Assembly: GCF_900156825.1 (NCBI RefSeq)
Contig: NZ_FTOV01000016.1
Coordinates: 1 to 64,000 of the forward strand
From: Chryseobacterium gambrini
GTDB taxonomy: Bacteria > Bacteroidota > Bacteroidia > Flavobacteriales > Weeksellaceae
Length of the DNA stretch: 64,000 bases
Direction of reading: 5' to 3'
The translations under genes were made by a program, and so were the position numbers. The notes under the pieces were generated by a model that was not told the DNA's origin, made no database searches, and was given only the letters and a program-made list of their open reading frames with translations. Shown here one piece after another: positions 53,978-63,578 of this stretch. Position 1 is the first letter of the stretch, and the number at the start of each line of letters is the position of its first letter.

Positions 53978-56926
53978 TTAAAAATCTAAATTAACTCCAA
54001 AATTAAATGTTCGGGGAGAAGGATATCTTCCGTTGTCAACTCCTGTCAGTAAGACATTTTGATTGAAAGATCCTATTTCAGGATCGTATCCGCTGTATTT
54101 TGTAATGGTAAACAGGTTTTGTGCGCTTACGTAGATTCTGAATCTTGTAAGTTTAAGCTGAGAAGCAAAAGTAGGGGAAACGGTGTATCCTAAAGTTACA
54201 TTCTGTATTCTCAGATAATCTCCTTTTTCCACATAACGGTCAGAAATAAGAAGATTGGTGCTGTTATTGTCTGCAACCGGTCTTGGCAAACTGGCATTTG
54301 GATTATCTGGTGTCCAGTAATCAAGCGCACCCATCAGTTGATTTTGATATAACTGGGAATTCATTGTACCGTTTCTTTTCGTAAGATTCAGAATGTCATT
54401 ACCTACAGAACCCTGTACAAAAACAGAAAGATCCACATTTTTATATCTGAAAGTATTGGTAAATCCGAATGTAAAATCCGGGTGCGGATTTCCGATGATC
54501 GTCATATCAGACTCATTGATTTTACCATCTCCATTTACATCCACGTAACGAACGTCTCCCAGTTTTGGTGCGCTTCCGAACTGAGTAGGTGCATTATTAA
54601 GCTGGTCTGCCGTACGATAAAGATCATTGGTTTTATATCCCCAGAAAACGCCCACAGGTTCGCCGATTAAAGTATTGGTTGCCACCATTGGTAGATAACC
54701 GTTCAGGTTTACCTGAGTATTAATATCCGACAAACCGTCCGCAAGACTCAATAATTTGTTTCTGTATCTGGAAACAACAAGATTTGATGTCCAGTTGAAT
54801 TTTTCCCCTTTTGTTTCATAAGAAATATTAAGATCAATACCTCTGTTCACCATAGAACCGATGTTTGAGTACATGGCATCAATACCTCCGTAATAATTTG
54901 CTCCTCCGGTTACGTAACTAGGAAGGGGTGCCTGAAAAAGAAAATCCTTCGATTTTTTATTGTACCAGTCTATCGCTACGTTAAGTCTTTTCAGTAAAGT
55001 AAGATCTACCCCGATGTTCGTCTGCTGCATAGATTCCCACTTCAGATTTTTATTAGAAAGATTTCCTACAAGATTATAAATAGTAAGCAGGGAAGTATAT
55101 CTGTTGTTTGGAATATTCTGGTTTCCTGTCTCTCCGTAACCTCCACGGAACCGGATGTTACTGATGATGTTTGAAGGAATCCATTCCATGAATTTTTCTT
55201 TTGTTACTCTCCAAGAAGCAGAAACTGCCGGAAAATATCCCAACTGTTTTTTGCCGTTATCCGCTTCAGGATCAAACTTCGAAGAACGGTCTGCTCTTAT
55301 GGAAGCAGTAAGGCTGTATCTGCCGTCGAAATCATAAATAATTCTTCCGAAAAGTGAAGAAAGAGAATTGCTTCCTTGGAATGAAGTTGTTGTAACATCG
55401 TCTGCGAGATTTAATCCGTAAACATCGTTCGATTTAAACCCCTGTCCTATGGAGCTGAATCCTTTATAATGAACATCCTGTGCTTCCTGTCCGGCAAGTA
55501 TCGTAAATTTATTCTTTCCTAAAGAAAAATCATACGTTAATAAATTTTTAAAATTTACAGAATACCAGTCCTGATTTCTCACATACAAATCTGCGATCAG
55601 ATTAAATTGAGAGCCTCTGTTATAAGAAGGATGAAATTCTTTGTTTTCAGAAAATTCCGTATTCGCAGAAAGTTCCATTCTGTATTTCAGTCCTTTCGTA
55701 ATTTTAGCTTCAGCATACAGATTTCCAAGGAAATTTTTACGGATTAATTTATTCGTATTGGTAAGAGCTTCGGCAACAGGATTGAAATAATTAACATTTT
55801 GTCCTGCAGGAGGAGAAGCATAACTTCCGTCAAAATTATAAATCGGCATATCCGGAGCCTGTAAAAGCGTATTGGAGATAAGCCCGTTATAACTTTGGTT
55901 TACCGTAAAGTTTTCATTGCTTACTCCGCCTGTAATATTCGTGCCCACTTTCAGCCAGTTATTTACCTGAGAATCTACATTCGTCCGGAACGTATATCTT
56001 TTGAGTCCGGTATTGATAATATTACCTTCCTGATTAAGATAGTTCGCCGAAATGTAAAATGTGGTATTATCTTTACCACCGGAAAATGAAAGCTGATGGC
56101 TTTGAGAAAAAGCAGTCTTGTAAATCGCTTTTTGCCAGTTTGTCCCGTTACCCAGCAATTCAGGATGGGCAAACTCAGGTCTTGGCTGAAGATTAAAAAG
56201 ATCAGACAATTGATTCTGATATCTTGCATACTGCTGAAGATTCATCACATCCAGATATTTATAAATACTGGAAACCGATGTATAACCTTCATAGCTTATC
56301 TTTCCCGCTCCTTTTTTGCCCGATTTCGTAGTAATGATGATAACACCGTTTGCTCCTCTCGAACCATAGATTGCCGTTGCAGAAGCATCTTTAAGTACAT
56401 CTATTGATTCTATATCATTAGGGTTAAGAAAGGTAAGCGGAGAAACTGCGGCGTTTCCCGAACCTCCCGTTGCAGAAGTATCGTTACCTGCAATCGGTCT
56501 TCCCGTAGTGGAACTGTTGGTTGCATCTCCGGAAATTGGGACACCATCAATAATATACAATGGTTCGTTACTGGAACTGATGGAAGTCGTTCCGCGCACA
56601 CGTACAGAAGCAGCCGCTCCCGGCTGTCCGTTACCGTTCGTTACGGAAACTCCCGCAACTTTTCCCTGAAGCATCTGGTCTACGGAAACCTGTTTCAGAT
56701 CCTGAATGTCTTTCGATTTTATAGAGGATACGGCAGAATTTATATCCGTTTTTTTCTGAGCGCCATAACCTATCATTACAACTTCATCAATTTTTGTCTC
56801 TTTTAAAGTATCGCGCTTTGTCTTTTGAGCATGTACCCAACTTACAGGAAGAAAGGCCAAAGCAAAAAATAAGGCGGCTTTATTCTGTAGAACCGGGCTT
56901 AGTAAGGGGGTGTTTATTTTTCTCAT
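53978..56926 (-). CDS. SusC/RagA-family TonB-linked outer-membrane protein
   Basis: Outer-membrane transporter of 982 aa. A signal peptide (about residues 1-33) is followed almost at once by the TonB box and plug: TKIDEVVMIGYG and QMLQGKVAGVSVTNGNGQPG, then VRVRGTTS and PLYIIDGVPI. The N-terminal carboxypeptidase-like domain found in many SusC proteins is missing. The barrel ends in FNFGVNLDF. A -7 box lies about 60 nt upstream. Substrate inferred from neighbours: mannan or manno-oligosaccharides. Confidence 0.95.
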   Translation of the reverse strand: MRKINTPLLSPVLQNKAALFFALAFLPVSWVHAQKTKRDTLKETKIDEVVMIGYGAQKKTDINSAVSSIKSKDIQDLKQVSVDQMLQGKVAGVSVTNGNGQPGAAASVRVRGTTSISSSNEPLYIIDGVPISGDATNSSTTGRPIAGNDTSATGGSGNAAVSPLTFLNPNDIESIDVLKDASATAIYGSRGANGVIIITTKSGKKGAGKISYEGYTSVSSIYKYLDVMNLQQYARYQNQLSDLFNLQPRPEFAHPELLGNGTNWQKAIYKTAFSQSHQLSFSGGKDNTTFYISANYLNQEGNIINTGLKRYTFRTNVDSQVNNWLKVGTNITGGVSNENFTVNQSYNGLISNTLLQAPDMPIYNFDGSYASPPAGQNVNYFNPVAEALTNTNKLIRKNFLGNLYAEAKITKGLKYRMELSANTEFSENKEFHPSYNRGSQFNLIADLYVRNQDWYSVNFKNLLTYDFSLGKNKFTILAGQEAQDVHYKGFSSIGQGFKSNDVYGLNLADDVTTTSFQGSNSLSSLFGRIIYDFDGRYSLTASIRADRSSKFDPEADNGKKQLGYFPAVSASWRVTKEKFMEWIPSNIISNIRFRGGYGETGNQNIPNNRYTSLLTIYNLVGNLSNKNLKWESMQQTNIGVDLTLLKRLNVAIDWYNKKSKDFLFQAPLPSYVTGGANYYGGIDAMYSNIGSMVNRGIDLNISYETKGEKFNWTSNLVVSRYRNKLLSLADGLSDINTQVNLNGYLPMVATNTLIGEPVGVFWGYKTNDLYRTADQLNNAPTQFGSAPKLGDVRYVDVNGDGKINESDMTIIGNPHPDFTFGFTNTFRYKNVDLSVFVQGSVGNDILNLTKRNGTMNSQLYQNQLMGALDYWTPDNPNASLPRPVADNNSTNLLISDRYVEKGDYLRIQNVTLGYTVSPTFASQLKLTRFRIYVSAQNLFTITKYSGYDPEIGSFNQNVLLTGVDNGRYPSPRTFNFGVNLDF

Positions 56927-56986
56927 AATTGCTACGGAAAAGAAATTAATGTTTAGGTTGAATTAACATTTTGTTCACATTGATGA

Positions 56987-56994
56987 CAAAGCTA
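56987..56994 (-). promoter_or_regulatory. Candidate -7 box of the susC operon
   Basis: CAAAGCTA on the plus strand reads TAGCTTTG on the minus strand, an exact TAnnTTTG match about 60 nt before the susC ATG. No TTTG at standard -33 distance, which would fit a promoter that needs an activator such as the adjacent AraC protein. Confidence 0.55.
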
Positions 56995-57191
56995 AATTTT
57001 GAAGCCAATTGCGATTAATGTTATTTTGTCATAATTCAGTATTATTTTACCTGATGCTAAATTTTTATTCCGTTTTGTTTATTTTAATTTGTTGATTTTT
57101 AGTTATTTATTTTGTTTTTAATGAGGGGGTTATTGTGGTTGTTTATCGTCATATTTGTGTCTTTTTTTTAAATTATTTGAAAAATAAAATA

Positions 57192-57211
57192 GCTTTTTAT
57201 AGCTAAAAAGC
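57192..57211 (-). terminator. Terminator of the AraC regulator gene
   Basis: A perfect 8-bp stem (57192-57199 with 57204-57211) with a TAGC loop, about 90 nt after the regulator stop, followed on the minus strand by TATTTTATTTTTC. Confidence 0.55.
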
Positions 57212-57299
57212 CGCTTTTACGTATTTTAGAATTAATAAAATATTAACAAAAAACATCACCAACATCTCAAAAAAAGAGTAAAAGAATTATTTTGTTGAA

Positions 57300-58178
57300 T
57301 TATTGAACCCTTTTAATACCGGTAAATTGATTTTTGAATTCCGAAGGAGTACATTTCTTTAAAGATTTGAAAATTTTATTGAAGTTGGCAATATTGTTAA
57401 AACCCGACTCGAAAGCAACTTCCGACACCGTCAGTTTTTTTTCAATGAGCCATCTTGCAGCGTAGCCCACTCTTATCTCGTTCAGGTAATTAATGAATGT
57501 TTTTCCTGTTCTCTTCTTAATAAACCTGTTGAATGTAACGATGCTCATGTTAGAAACTGCAGCCACTTCCTCAAGTGTTATTTTCTTATCGAAATTTTTA
57601 TGAACGTAATCGTATACAAGTTTCATGCTGTCGTCATCGGTAAAAGTTTCCAGTTCTATGCTGTAAGAAGAAAGGATGGTAGTGTTTTCTGCAATAGCGA
57701 GCTCATGCAGAATGTGCATCATTTCCATAAAAGCTTCAAAACCTTTGAGTTTCGATAAATTCAGGAAGTTGTCTTTAAGTTTTTCTGCGGTTTCCTTTGA
57801 AAAAAGAATTCCCCGGATAGAATTTTTAATAAGATCGTCAATGGGCTTCATGATTCGTCTTTTCATTAAAGACTGTTCAAAAAAATCCTGATTAAACTGT
57901 ACTGTTATTTCATGAATTTTTTTCGATTTGCATCTGTAATTATCCCAGTAGTGAGGAAGGTAAGGACCAATCATCACCAGTTCGATATGATCTATTTCTC
58001 CGATATGATCGCCTACAATTCTTTTATTGCCTTTTCCCTTAAGAATAAAGTTGATCTCAATTTCCGGATGATAATGAAGAGGAAAATCGAACGTATTTTT
58101 TATGCGGTCGAACACCAAAAAGGTCTCGTCGGGTGAAATAGTTGCTATTTCTCTAAGAATTTCGGAGTGTTTGCTCAT
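57300..58178 (-). CDS. AraC-family regulator of the mannan locus
   Basis: Regulator of 292 aa. The N-terminal cupin-like sensor (about 20-160) has FDFPLHYHPEIEINFILKGK. The C-terminal double HTH shows ITLEEVAAVSNMSIVTFNRF and LTVSEVAFESGFNNIANFNK, ending in FKSLKKCTPSEFKNQF. The gene lies between the surface-protein operon (same strand) and the divergent enzyme operon, the right place to control both. The inducer is probably a manno-oligosaccharide, inferred from context. Confidence 0.9.
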   Translation of the reverse strand: MSKHSEILREIATISPDETFLVFDRIKNTFDFPLHYHPEIEINFILKGKGNKRIVGDHIGEIDHIELVMIGPYLPHYWDNYRCKSKKIHEITVQFNQDFFEQSLMKRRIMKPIDDLIKNSIRGILFSKETAEKLKDNFLNLSKLKGFEAFMEMMHILHELAIAENTTILSSYSIELETFTDDDSMKLVYDYVHKNFDKKITLEEVAAVSNMSIVTFNRFIKKRTGKTFINYLNEIRVGYAARWLIEKKLTVSEVAFESGFNNIANFNKIFKSLKKCTPSEFKNQFTGIKRVQ

Positions 58179-58284
58179 TTTGTATCTTTTGTATGAGTGT
58201 TGATTTTCAGTTTTTTATCGTTTATTTGTGTAATTTATATGTAAAAATGACAAAATAATATTACATCCCGCCAAGATACATAAA

Positions 58285-58292
58285 TAAATTTG
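58285..58292 (+). promoter_or_regulatory. Candidate -7 box of the mannanase operon
   Basis: TAAATTTG fits TAnnTTTG. It ends 41 nt before the chosen ATG at 58334 but only 11 nt before the one at 58304, which favours 58334. No TTTG at -33. Confidence 0.5.
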
Positions 58293-58333
58293 GCATTAAG
58301 CAAATGTTAACAGACTCAAGCATTTTCCTTACG

Positions 58334-59620
58334 ATGAAATTACCATTCAAAATACTATTGATCTTACTTTTTTGCATATTGGCAAAACTGAATGCACAAA
58401 AATTTGTAACCGTAAAAGATGGTCATTTTATACTTAAAAAAAAGGAGTATTACTTTGTAGGAACCAACTTTTGGTATGCTTCCTATCTCGGGCTGGAAAA
58501 AAATGAAGAAAAGGGTATCAGCAGATTAAAGAAAGAACTGGATTTTTTAAAATCTCAAAATATTGAAAATATTCGTGTTCTTGCCGCAGTGGAAGGTTCC
58601 GGAAAATTGAACGGAGCGAATAGAGTAGAACCCGCTTATCAATATGAAGCCGGAAAATTTGATGAAGACAAATTAAAAGGACTTGATATTCTGATGGATG
58701 AAGCAGGAAAAAGAAACATGAAAGTAATCCTTTTTCTTTCCAATAACTGGGAATGGAGCGGCGGATGGCTGCAATATTTACTTTGGAACAATAAAATTGA
58801 TCAGCAAAAAACAGCAGAAAAACTGAATTGGGATGATCAGAGAGACTTTACCGCAAAGTTTTATAGTTGTGAAGAATGCAAAAATCAGTATTTTGAACAG
58901 GTCAAAAAGATTGTTACAAGAAGAAACTCTGTGAATGGAAAAAAATATACAAAAGATAAAACACTAATGGCTTGGGAAATTGCCAATGAACCCCGCCCGA
59001 TGAGACCCGCAGCTAACGGAGAGTATAAAAAATTCATTACAGAAAGTGCTTCGTACATTAAATCGCTTGATAAAAATCATCTGGTAACTACAGGAAGTGA
59101 AGGAGTACAGGGAACGGAAGATATGAACCTGTATAAAGAAAATCATGCAGATAAAAACATCGATTATCTCACCATTCATATCTGGCCGAAAAACTGGGGC
59201 TGGTTTGCAAATGAGACGATGGAAAAAGATTTCGAAGAAGTGAACCGCAGAACCTCAGACTATATAAAATCTCATCTCAAAATTGCAGACGAAGTTCACA
59301 AACCGCTGGTTCTTGAAGAATTCGGGTTTCCGAGAGACGGACATTCTTTTGATATCAACAGCAGCACAAAATTAAGAGACAAGTATTACGAAAGTACTCT
59401 GAAATTGTGGAATGAGAACAGAAATCTGAAAGGAAGTTTTGCAGGATGCTCTTTCTGGGCTTTCAACGGAGTTGCAAAACCAATTCCCGGGCAGACCTTC
59501 TGGAAAAAAGGCGACGATTACATGGGAGATCCACCGATGGAAGAACAGGGACTGAATGGAGTTTTCATCTCAGATCAATCCACATGGAAGATCATAAGAA
59601 AATACAATACTAATCCTTAA
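58334..59620 (+). CDS. GH5-family endo-beta-1,4-mannanase
   Basis: Exported glycosidase that cuts internal mannan linkages. With the start at 58334 it has 428 aa and a clear signal peptide (MKLPFKILLILLFCILAKLN), cut near AQ; the ATG at 58304 would put ten polar residues in front. TIM-barrel motifs match GH5 mannanases: the acid/base Glu219 in WEIANEPRPM and the nucleophile Glu329 in LEEFGFPRDG, with HIWPKNWGW before it. It stands 45 nt before the GH26 gene, and both attack the same polymer. Confidence 0.92.
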   Translation: MKLPFKILLILLFCILAKLNAQKFVTVKDGHFILKKKEYYFVGTNFWYASYLGLEKNEEKGISRLKKELDFLKSQNIENIRVLAAVEGSGKLNGANRVEPAYQYEAGKFDEDKLKGLDILMDEAGKRNMKVILFLSNNWEWSGGWLQYLLWNNKIDQQKTAEKLNWDDQRDFTAKFYSCEECKNQYFEQVKKIVTRRNSVNGKKYTKDKTLMAWEIANEPRPMRPAANGEYKKFITESASYIKSLDKNHLVTTGSEGVQGTEDMNLYKENHADKNIDYLTIHIWPKNWGWFANETMEKDFEEVNRRTSDYIKSHLKIADEVHKPLVLEEFGFPRDGHSFDINSSTKLRDKYYESTLKLWNENRNLKGSFAGCSFWAFNGVAKPIPGQTFWKKGDDYMGDPPMEEQGLNGVFISDQSTWKIIRKYNTNP

Positions 59621-59665
59621 AAGATAATTAAAATAGCAGGATAAATTTCCTCTACAATTAAATAA

Positions 59666-60796
59666 ATGAATTCCTTAAAAAATTTTATTATAGTTTCTAA
59701 CGTATTCTGTGCCGGTCTTTTTGCGGCGCAGGATACTTCTTTACTATCAAACAAAAATGCCACAGCGGAAACCCAAAACCTGTACAGAAATCTTTGGCAG
59801 CTTATGGATAAAGGAATCATGTTCGGACATCAGGATGATCTGGGATATGGTGTAAACTGGAGGATGCAGGATGGGAGAAGCGATGTGAAAGAAACTGCGG
59901 GAGATTATCCCTCCGTTTTTGGCTGGGACGTCATGAATATAGAATCCGGAGGAAAAGGACCGATTGATATTTTCAGCTTTGGGCAGATGAAAAAAATGAT
60001 GGAGGACGTTTACAACATGGGCGGAATAAATACCGTCAGTTGGCACGCCAATAATCCGCTCACAGGAAAAACCGCATGGGATAATACGAAAGGAAGCGTA
60101 AAAACCATTTTGCAGGGAGGAGAAAAACATCAGATGTTTCTCAACTGGCTGGATCTGATCTCAGAGTATCTCGCTTCGGTAAAAGGTAAAGATAAAAAAC
60201 AGGTTCCTGTACTTTGGAGGCCTTATCATGAACTTACAGGAAACTGGTTCTGGTGGGGAAAAAATAATTGCAGCTCTGAGGAATTTAAACAGTTGTGGAA
60301 AATGACCTATGATTATCTTACCAAAACAAAAGGTCTGAATAATCTCATCTGGATCTACAATACTTCAGACTTTAATACAAAAGAAGAATTTCTGGAATTT
60401 TATCCGGGTGATGAATACGTGGATATGATAAGCTTTGATATCTATGAGCTTGATAATCCGGTACACAATACAGGTTTTGTAGAACGTTCTCAAAAGCAGT
60501 TTGCCATCATGGATGAAATTGCGAAAGAACATCACAAAATTCCGGCTCTTGCTGAAACAGGATATGAGCAGATTCCGTACAACCGTTTCTGGACAAAAAC
60601 TTTAACGGAAGCCATCGGAAACTACAAAATTTCTTACGTTCTGACATGGAGAAATCATGGATTGACGGAAGAGAAAAAAATGCATTATTATGTACCTTAC
60701 AAAGGACATCCGAATGAACAGGATTTCAGAGATTTTTACAATCTCAGCAACACATTGTTCCTGAAAGATATACAAAATAACAATGTATATAAATGA
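59666..60796 (+). CDS. GH26-family beta-mannanase
   Basis: Exported TIM-barrel glycosidase of 376 aa with an N-terminal signal peptide (about 1-21, ending FAAQD). The acid/base Glu189 sits in WRPYHELTGNWFWWG and the nucleophile Glu297 in ALAETGYE; FGHQDDLGYG and SWHANNPLTGK are further GH26 blocks. In similar loci, such as that of Bacteroides fragilis, the GH26 enzyme releases mannobiose. That product feeds the epimerase and phosphorylase encoded downstream. Confidence 0.93.
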   Translation: MNSLKNFIIVSNVFCAGLFAAQDTSLLSNKNATAETQNLYRNLWQLMDKGIMFGHQDDLGYGVNWRMQDGRSDVKETAGDYPSVFGWDVMNIESGGKGPIDIFSFGQMKKMMEDVYNMGGINTVSWHANNPLTGKTAWDNTKGSVKTILQGGEKHQMFLNWLDLISEYLASVKGKDKKQVPVLWRPYHELTGNWFWWGKNNCSSEEFKQLWKMTYDYLTKTKGLNNLIWIYNTSDFNTKEEFLEFYPGDEYVDMISFDIYELDNPVHNTGFVERSQKQFAIMDEIAKEHHKIPALAETGYEQIPYNRFWTKTLTEAIGNYKISYVLTWRNHGLTEEKKMHYYVPYKGHPNEQDFRDFYNLSNTLFLKDIQNNNVYK

Positions 60797-60863
60797 CAGG
60801 CGATACTCAATCATCAGTCATTTAAAAAACAATTTTAAAATTTAATCATTAAAAGAAAAATTA

Positions 60864-62258
60864 ATGAATAACGAAAAGATAAATATAAAAGAAAAAGTGG
60901 CTTACGGATTTGGAGATGCCGCATCCTCTATGTTCTGGAAAATCTTCAGCATGTATCTGCTTTTTTTCTACACTGATGTGTTTGGTCTTGCGGCGGCGGC
61001 GGTAGGAACCATGTTTCTGGTAACCAAAGTATGGGATTCCTTTTTTGATCCTTTTGTGGGAATTTATTCAGACAGGATCGATACAAAATGGGGGAAATTC
61101 CGTCCTTTTTTATTATGGGTTGCCGTTCCTTTTGCCATCATCGGTGTATTAACCTTTTACACCCCAGATTTTGCACACAACGGAAAATTGATCTATGCAT
61201 ACATCACATATTCCTTAATGATGATGGTGTATTCACTCATCAACGTTCCTTATGCATCATTACTTGGCGTGATGTCTTCAGACGGTAAAGAAAGAACTAC
61301 ACTGGCTTCCTACAGAATGGTTTTTGCTTTCGCAGGCAGTCTTATTGCGCTTTGGATGATAGAACCTCTGGTAAAATACTTTGGAGACGGAACCTTAACT
61401 TCTTCGCAAGGCTGGTTTTATACCATTGTTGTATTCGGAGTAATGACGACGCTGCTGTTTTGGGGATGTTTTGCAGGAACCAAAGAACGTATTAAACCTA
61501 TAAAAAAAGACCAGTCTACCTTAAAAGAAGATCTCAATGATCTTTGGAAAAATAAACCATGGTGGATTCTTTTGGGAGCCGGAGTTGCCACATTGCTTTT
61601 CAATACCATTCGTGACGGCGGGGCAATTTACTATTTCAAATATTATCTGGAAAAAACAGATCATGAAACATTTTCCATTTTCGGTATGGGAACAGGGATG
61701 TCCTATCTTACCATTTATCTGGTTTTAGGACAGGCAGCCAACATTGTGGGAGTGGTTTTGGCGACCCCTTTAGCCAATAAATTCGGGAAGAAAAAAACAT
61801 TCTTTGCCGCAATGTTATCAGCAGCAGTTCTCAGTATCCTGTTTTATTTCCTTACGAAAGATAACATCATGATGATTTTACTGCTTCAATTTTTCATAAG
61901 CATTTGCGCAGGATGCATTTTCCCTCTTTTATGGTCAATGTATGCCGATACCGCAGACTATTCGGAATGGAAACGGGGAAGAAGAGCAACAGGACTTGTA
62001 TTCTCGGCATCATCAATGTCCCAGAAATTGGGTTGGGCATTCGGTGGAGCAGCAACAGGATGGCTTTTGGCTTACTTTGGGTTTCAGGCAAACGTTGTAC
62101 AGACAGAAAATGCACAGACAGGAATCAGATTGATGCTGAGCATTCTTCCGGCGGCAGGAGCCATCATTTCTATGCTTTTCATTTTTGTGTATCCTTTAAC
62201 GGAAGAAAAACTTTCATCAATTACAGAAGAACTGGAGCAGAGAAGAAAAGAAAACTAA
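60864..62258 (+). CDS. GPH-family sugar:cation symporter (manno-oligosaccharide)
   Basis: Inner-membrane carrier of 464 aa with about 12 hydrophobic segments, of the glycoside-pentoside-hexuronide:cation symporter family (MelB/LacS relatives). KVAYGFGDAASSMFWK is the typical N-terminal signature, and DPFVGIYSDRIDTKWGKFRP is the loop after TM2. In known mannan loci this position is held by the mannobiose carrier ManT. It lies 67 nt after the GH26 gene and 83 nt before the GH130 gene. Confidence 0.9.
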   Translation: MNNEKINIKEKVAYGFGDAASSMFWKIFSMYLLFFYTDVFGLAAAAVGTMFLVTKVWDSFFDPFVGIYSDRIDTKWGKFRPFLLWVAVPFAIIGVLTFYTPDFAHNGKLIYAYITYSLMMMVYSLINVPYASLLGVMSSDGKERTTLASYRMVFAFAGSLIALWMIEPLVKYFGDGTLTSSQGWFYTIVVFGVMTTLLFWGCFAGTKERIKPIKKDQSTLKEDLNDLWKNKPWWILLGAGVATLLFNTIRDGGAIYYFKYYLEKTDHETFSIFGMGTGMSYLTIYLVLGQAANIVGVVLATPLANKFGKKKTFFAAMLSAAVLSILFYFLTKDNIMMILLLQFFISICAGCIFPLLWSMYADTADYSEWKRGRRATGLVFSASSMSQKLGWAFGGAATGWLLAYFGFQANVVQTENAQTGIRLMLSILPAAGAIISMLFIFVYPLTEEKLSSITEELEQRRKEN

Positions 62259-62341
62259 ATACATACAAATCATATAAAAATATCTGAAACCAGATGGAAT
62301 ATAATTTCTATTACAAACAAAATATAAAATAATATAGCAAG

Positions 62342-63523
62342 ATGAGTGATTTATTCAATACAAGATTTAATGAAGTGTCAGAAGAATTTGAAAAGCTGGT
62401 TACTCAAAAAAATTCTCCGGAAGATCATGCCGGAAACGGAATTTTTACAAGATATAAAAATCCTGTCGTTACAGCGGCTCATGCTCCGTTAGAATGGCGT
62501 TTTGATATGGATGCCGAAAGAAATCCATTTTTTATGGAACGTTTCGGGATCAATGCTGCTTTTAACGCCGGTGCAATGAAGTGGAACGATAAATATATTC
62601 TTTCTGTAAGAGTAGAAGGCTACGATAGAAAATCTTTCTTTGCAATTGCAGAATCTCCGAATGGTATTGATAATTTCCGTTTCTGGGAAAAACCCGTTGT
62701 GATTCCTCAGATTGAAGGAAATCCCGATACAAACGTTTACGATATGCGTTTAATTCAGCATGAAGACGGATATATCTACGGAATTTTCTGTACAGAAAGA
62801 AAAGATCCCAACGCACCGAAAGGAGATACTTCTATGGCAATTGCAAATGCGGGTATTGTAAGAACAAAAAATTTAGTAGACTGGGAAAGGCTTCCGGATT
62901 TAATTTCCAATACAGGACAGCAGAGAAATGTGGTATTGCATCCTGAATTTGTAAACGGAAAATATGCTCTTTACACACGTCCCCAAGACGGATTTATCGA
63001 TGTTGGAGCAGGAGGAGGAATCGGGCTTGGCTATGTTGCAGATATGACGAATCCTGTGGTGGAAAATGAAGAAATTATCTATGGAAAAGCCTATCATACA
63101 GTATATGAGCTGAAAAACGGTCTGGGTCCGGCTCCTATTAAAACAGAAAAAGGCTGGCTGCATCTGGCGCACGGAGTGCGTAACACGGCTGCCGGATTGC
63201 GCTACGTTTTATATTTATTCATGACAGATCTAAACGAACTGGGAAAAGTAATCTACAAACCTGCCGGATATTTTATGGCTCCGGAAAATGAGGAAAGAGT
63301 AGGAGATGTTTCCAACGTGTTGTTTTCCAACGGATGGATCGCCGATGAAGATGGTAAGGTTTTTATCTATTACGCATCTTCAGACACAAGAATGCACGTA
63401 GCGGTTTCTTCAATTGAACAATTAACGGATTATTGCATCAACACGGCAGAAGACAGACTTACCTCATCCGAATCGGTGAAAACAATCATTGAAATTGTAG
63501 ATAATAACATGGTTTCCAAATAA
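62342..63523 (+). CDS. GH130 4-O-beta-D-mannosyl-D-glucose phosphorylase
   Basis: Cytoplasmic phosphorylase of 393 aa of the five-bladed beta-propeller family GH130. Blocks are FGINAAFNAGAMKWNDKYIL, the Asp-containing DTNVYDMRLIQHEDGYIYGI, RNVVLHPEFVNGKYALYTRP and APIKTEKGWLHLAHGV. It fits subfamily 1, which turns mannosyl-glucose and phosphate into mannose 1-phosphate and glucose. Its partner, a cellobiose 2-epimerase, is the next gene. Together they complete mannobiose use without hydrolysis. Confidence 0.9.
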   Translation: MSDLFNTRFNEVSEEFEKLVTQKNSPEDHAGNGIFTRYKNPVVTAAHAPLEWRFDMDAERNPFFMERFGINAAFNAGAMKWNDKYILSVRVEGYDRKSFFAIAESPNGIDNFRFWEKPVVIPQIEGNPDTNVYDMRLIQHEDGYIYGIFCTERKDPNAPKGDTSMAIANAGIVRTKNLVDWERLPDLISNTGQQRNVVLHPEFVNGKYALYTRPQDGFIDVGAGGGIGLGYVADMTNPVVENEEIIYGKAYHTVYELKNGLGPAPIKTEKGWLHLAHGVRNTAAGLRYVLYLFMTDLNELGKVIYKPAGYFMAPENEERVGDVSNVLFSNGWIADEDGKVFIYYASSDTRMHVAVSSIEQLTDYCINTAEDRLTSSESVKTIIEIVDNNMVSK

Positions 63524-63578
63524 CTGTAGTACTACAGAAACATTTTCAATTTTAAAGATAATAAGATTTAATCTCAAT

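Larger units (their letters stand above)
56927..57299. other. Intergenic region upstream of susC
   Basis: About 370 nt between susC and the AraC gene, both on the minus strand. It contains the susC promoter candidate, the terminator of the regulator gene and a T-rich middle. No gene is seen. Confidence 0.5.
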
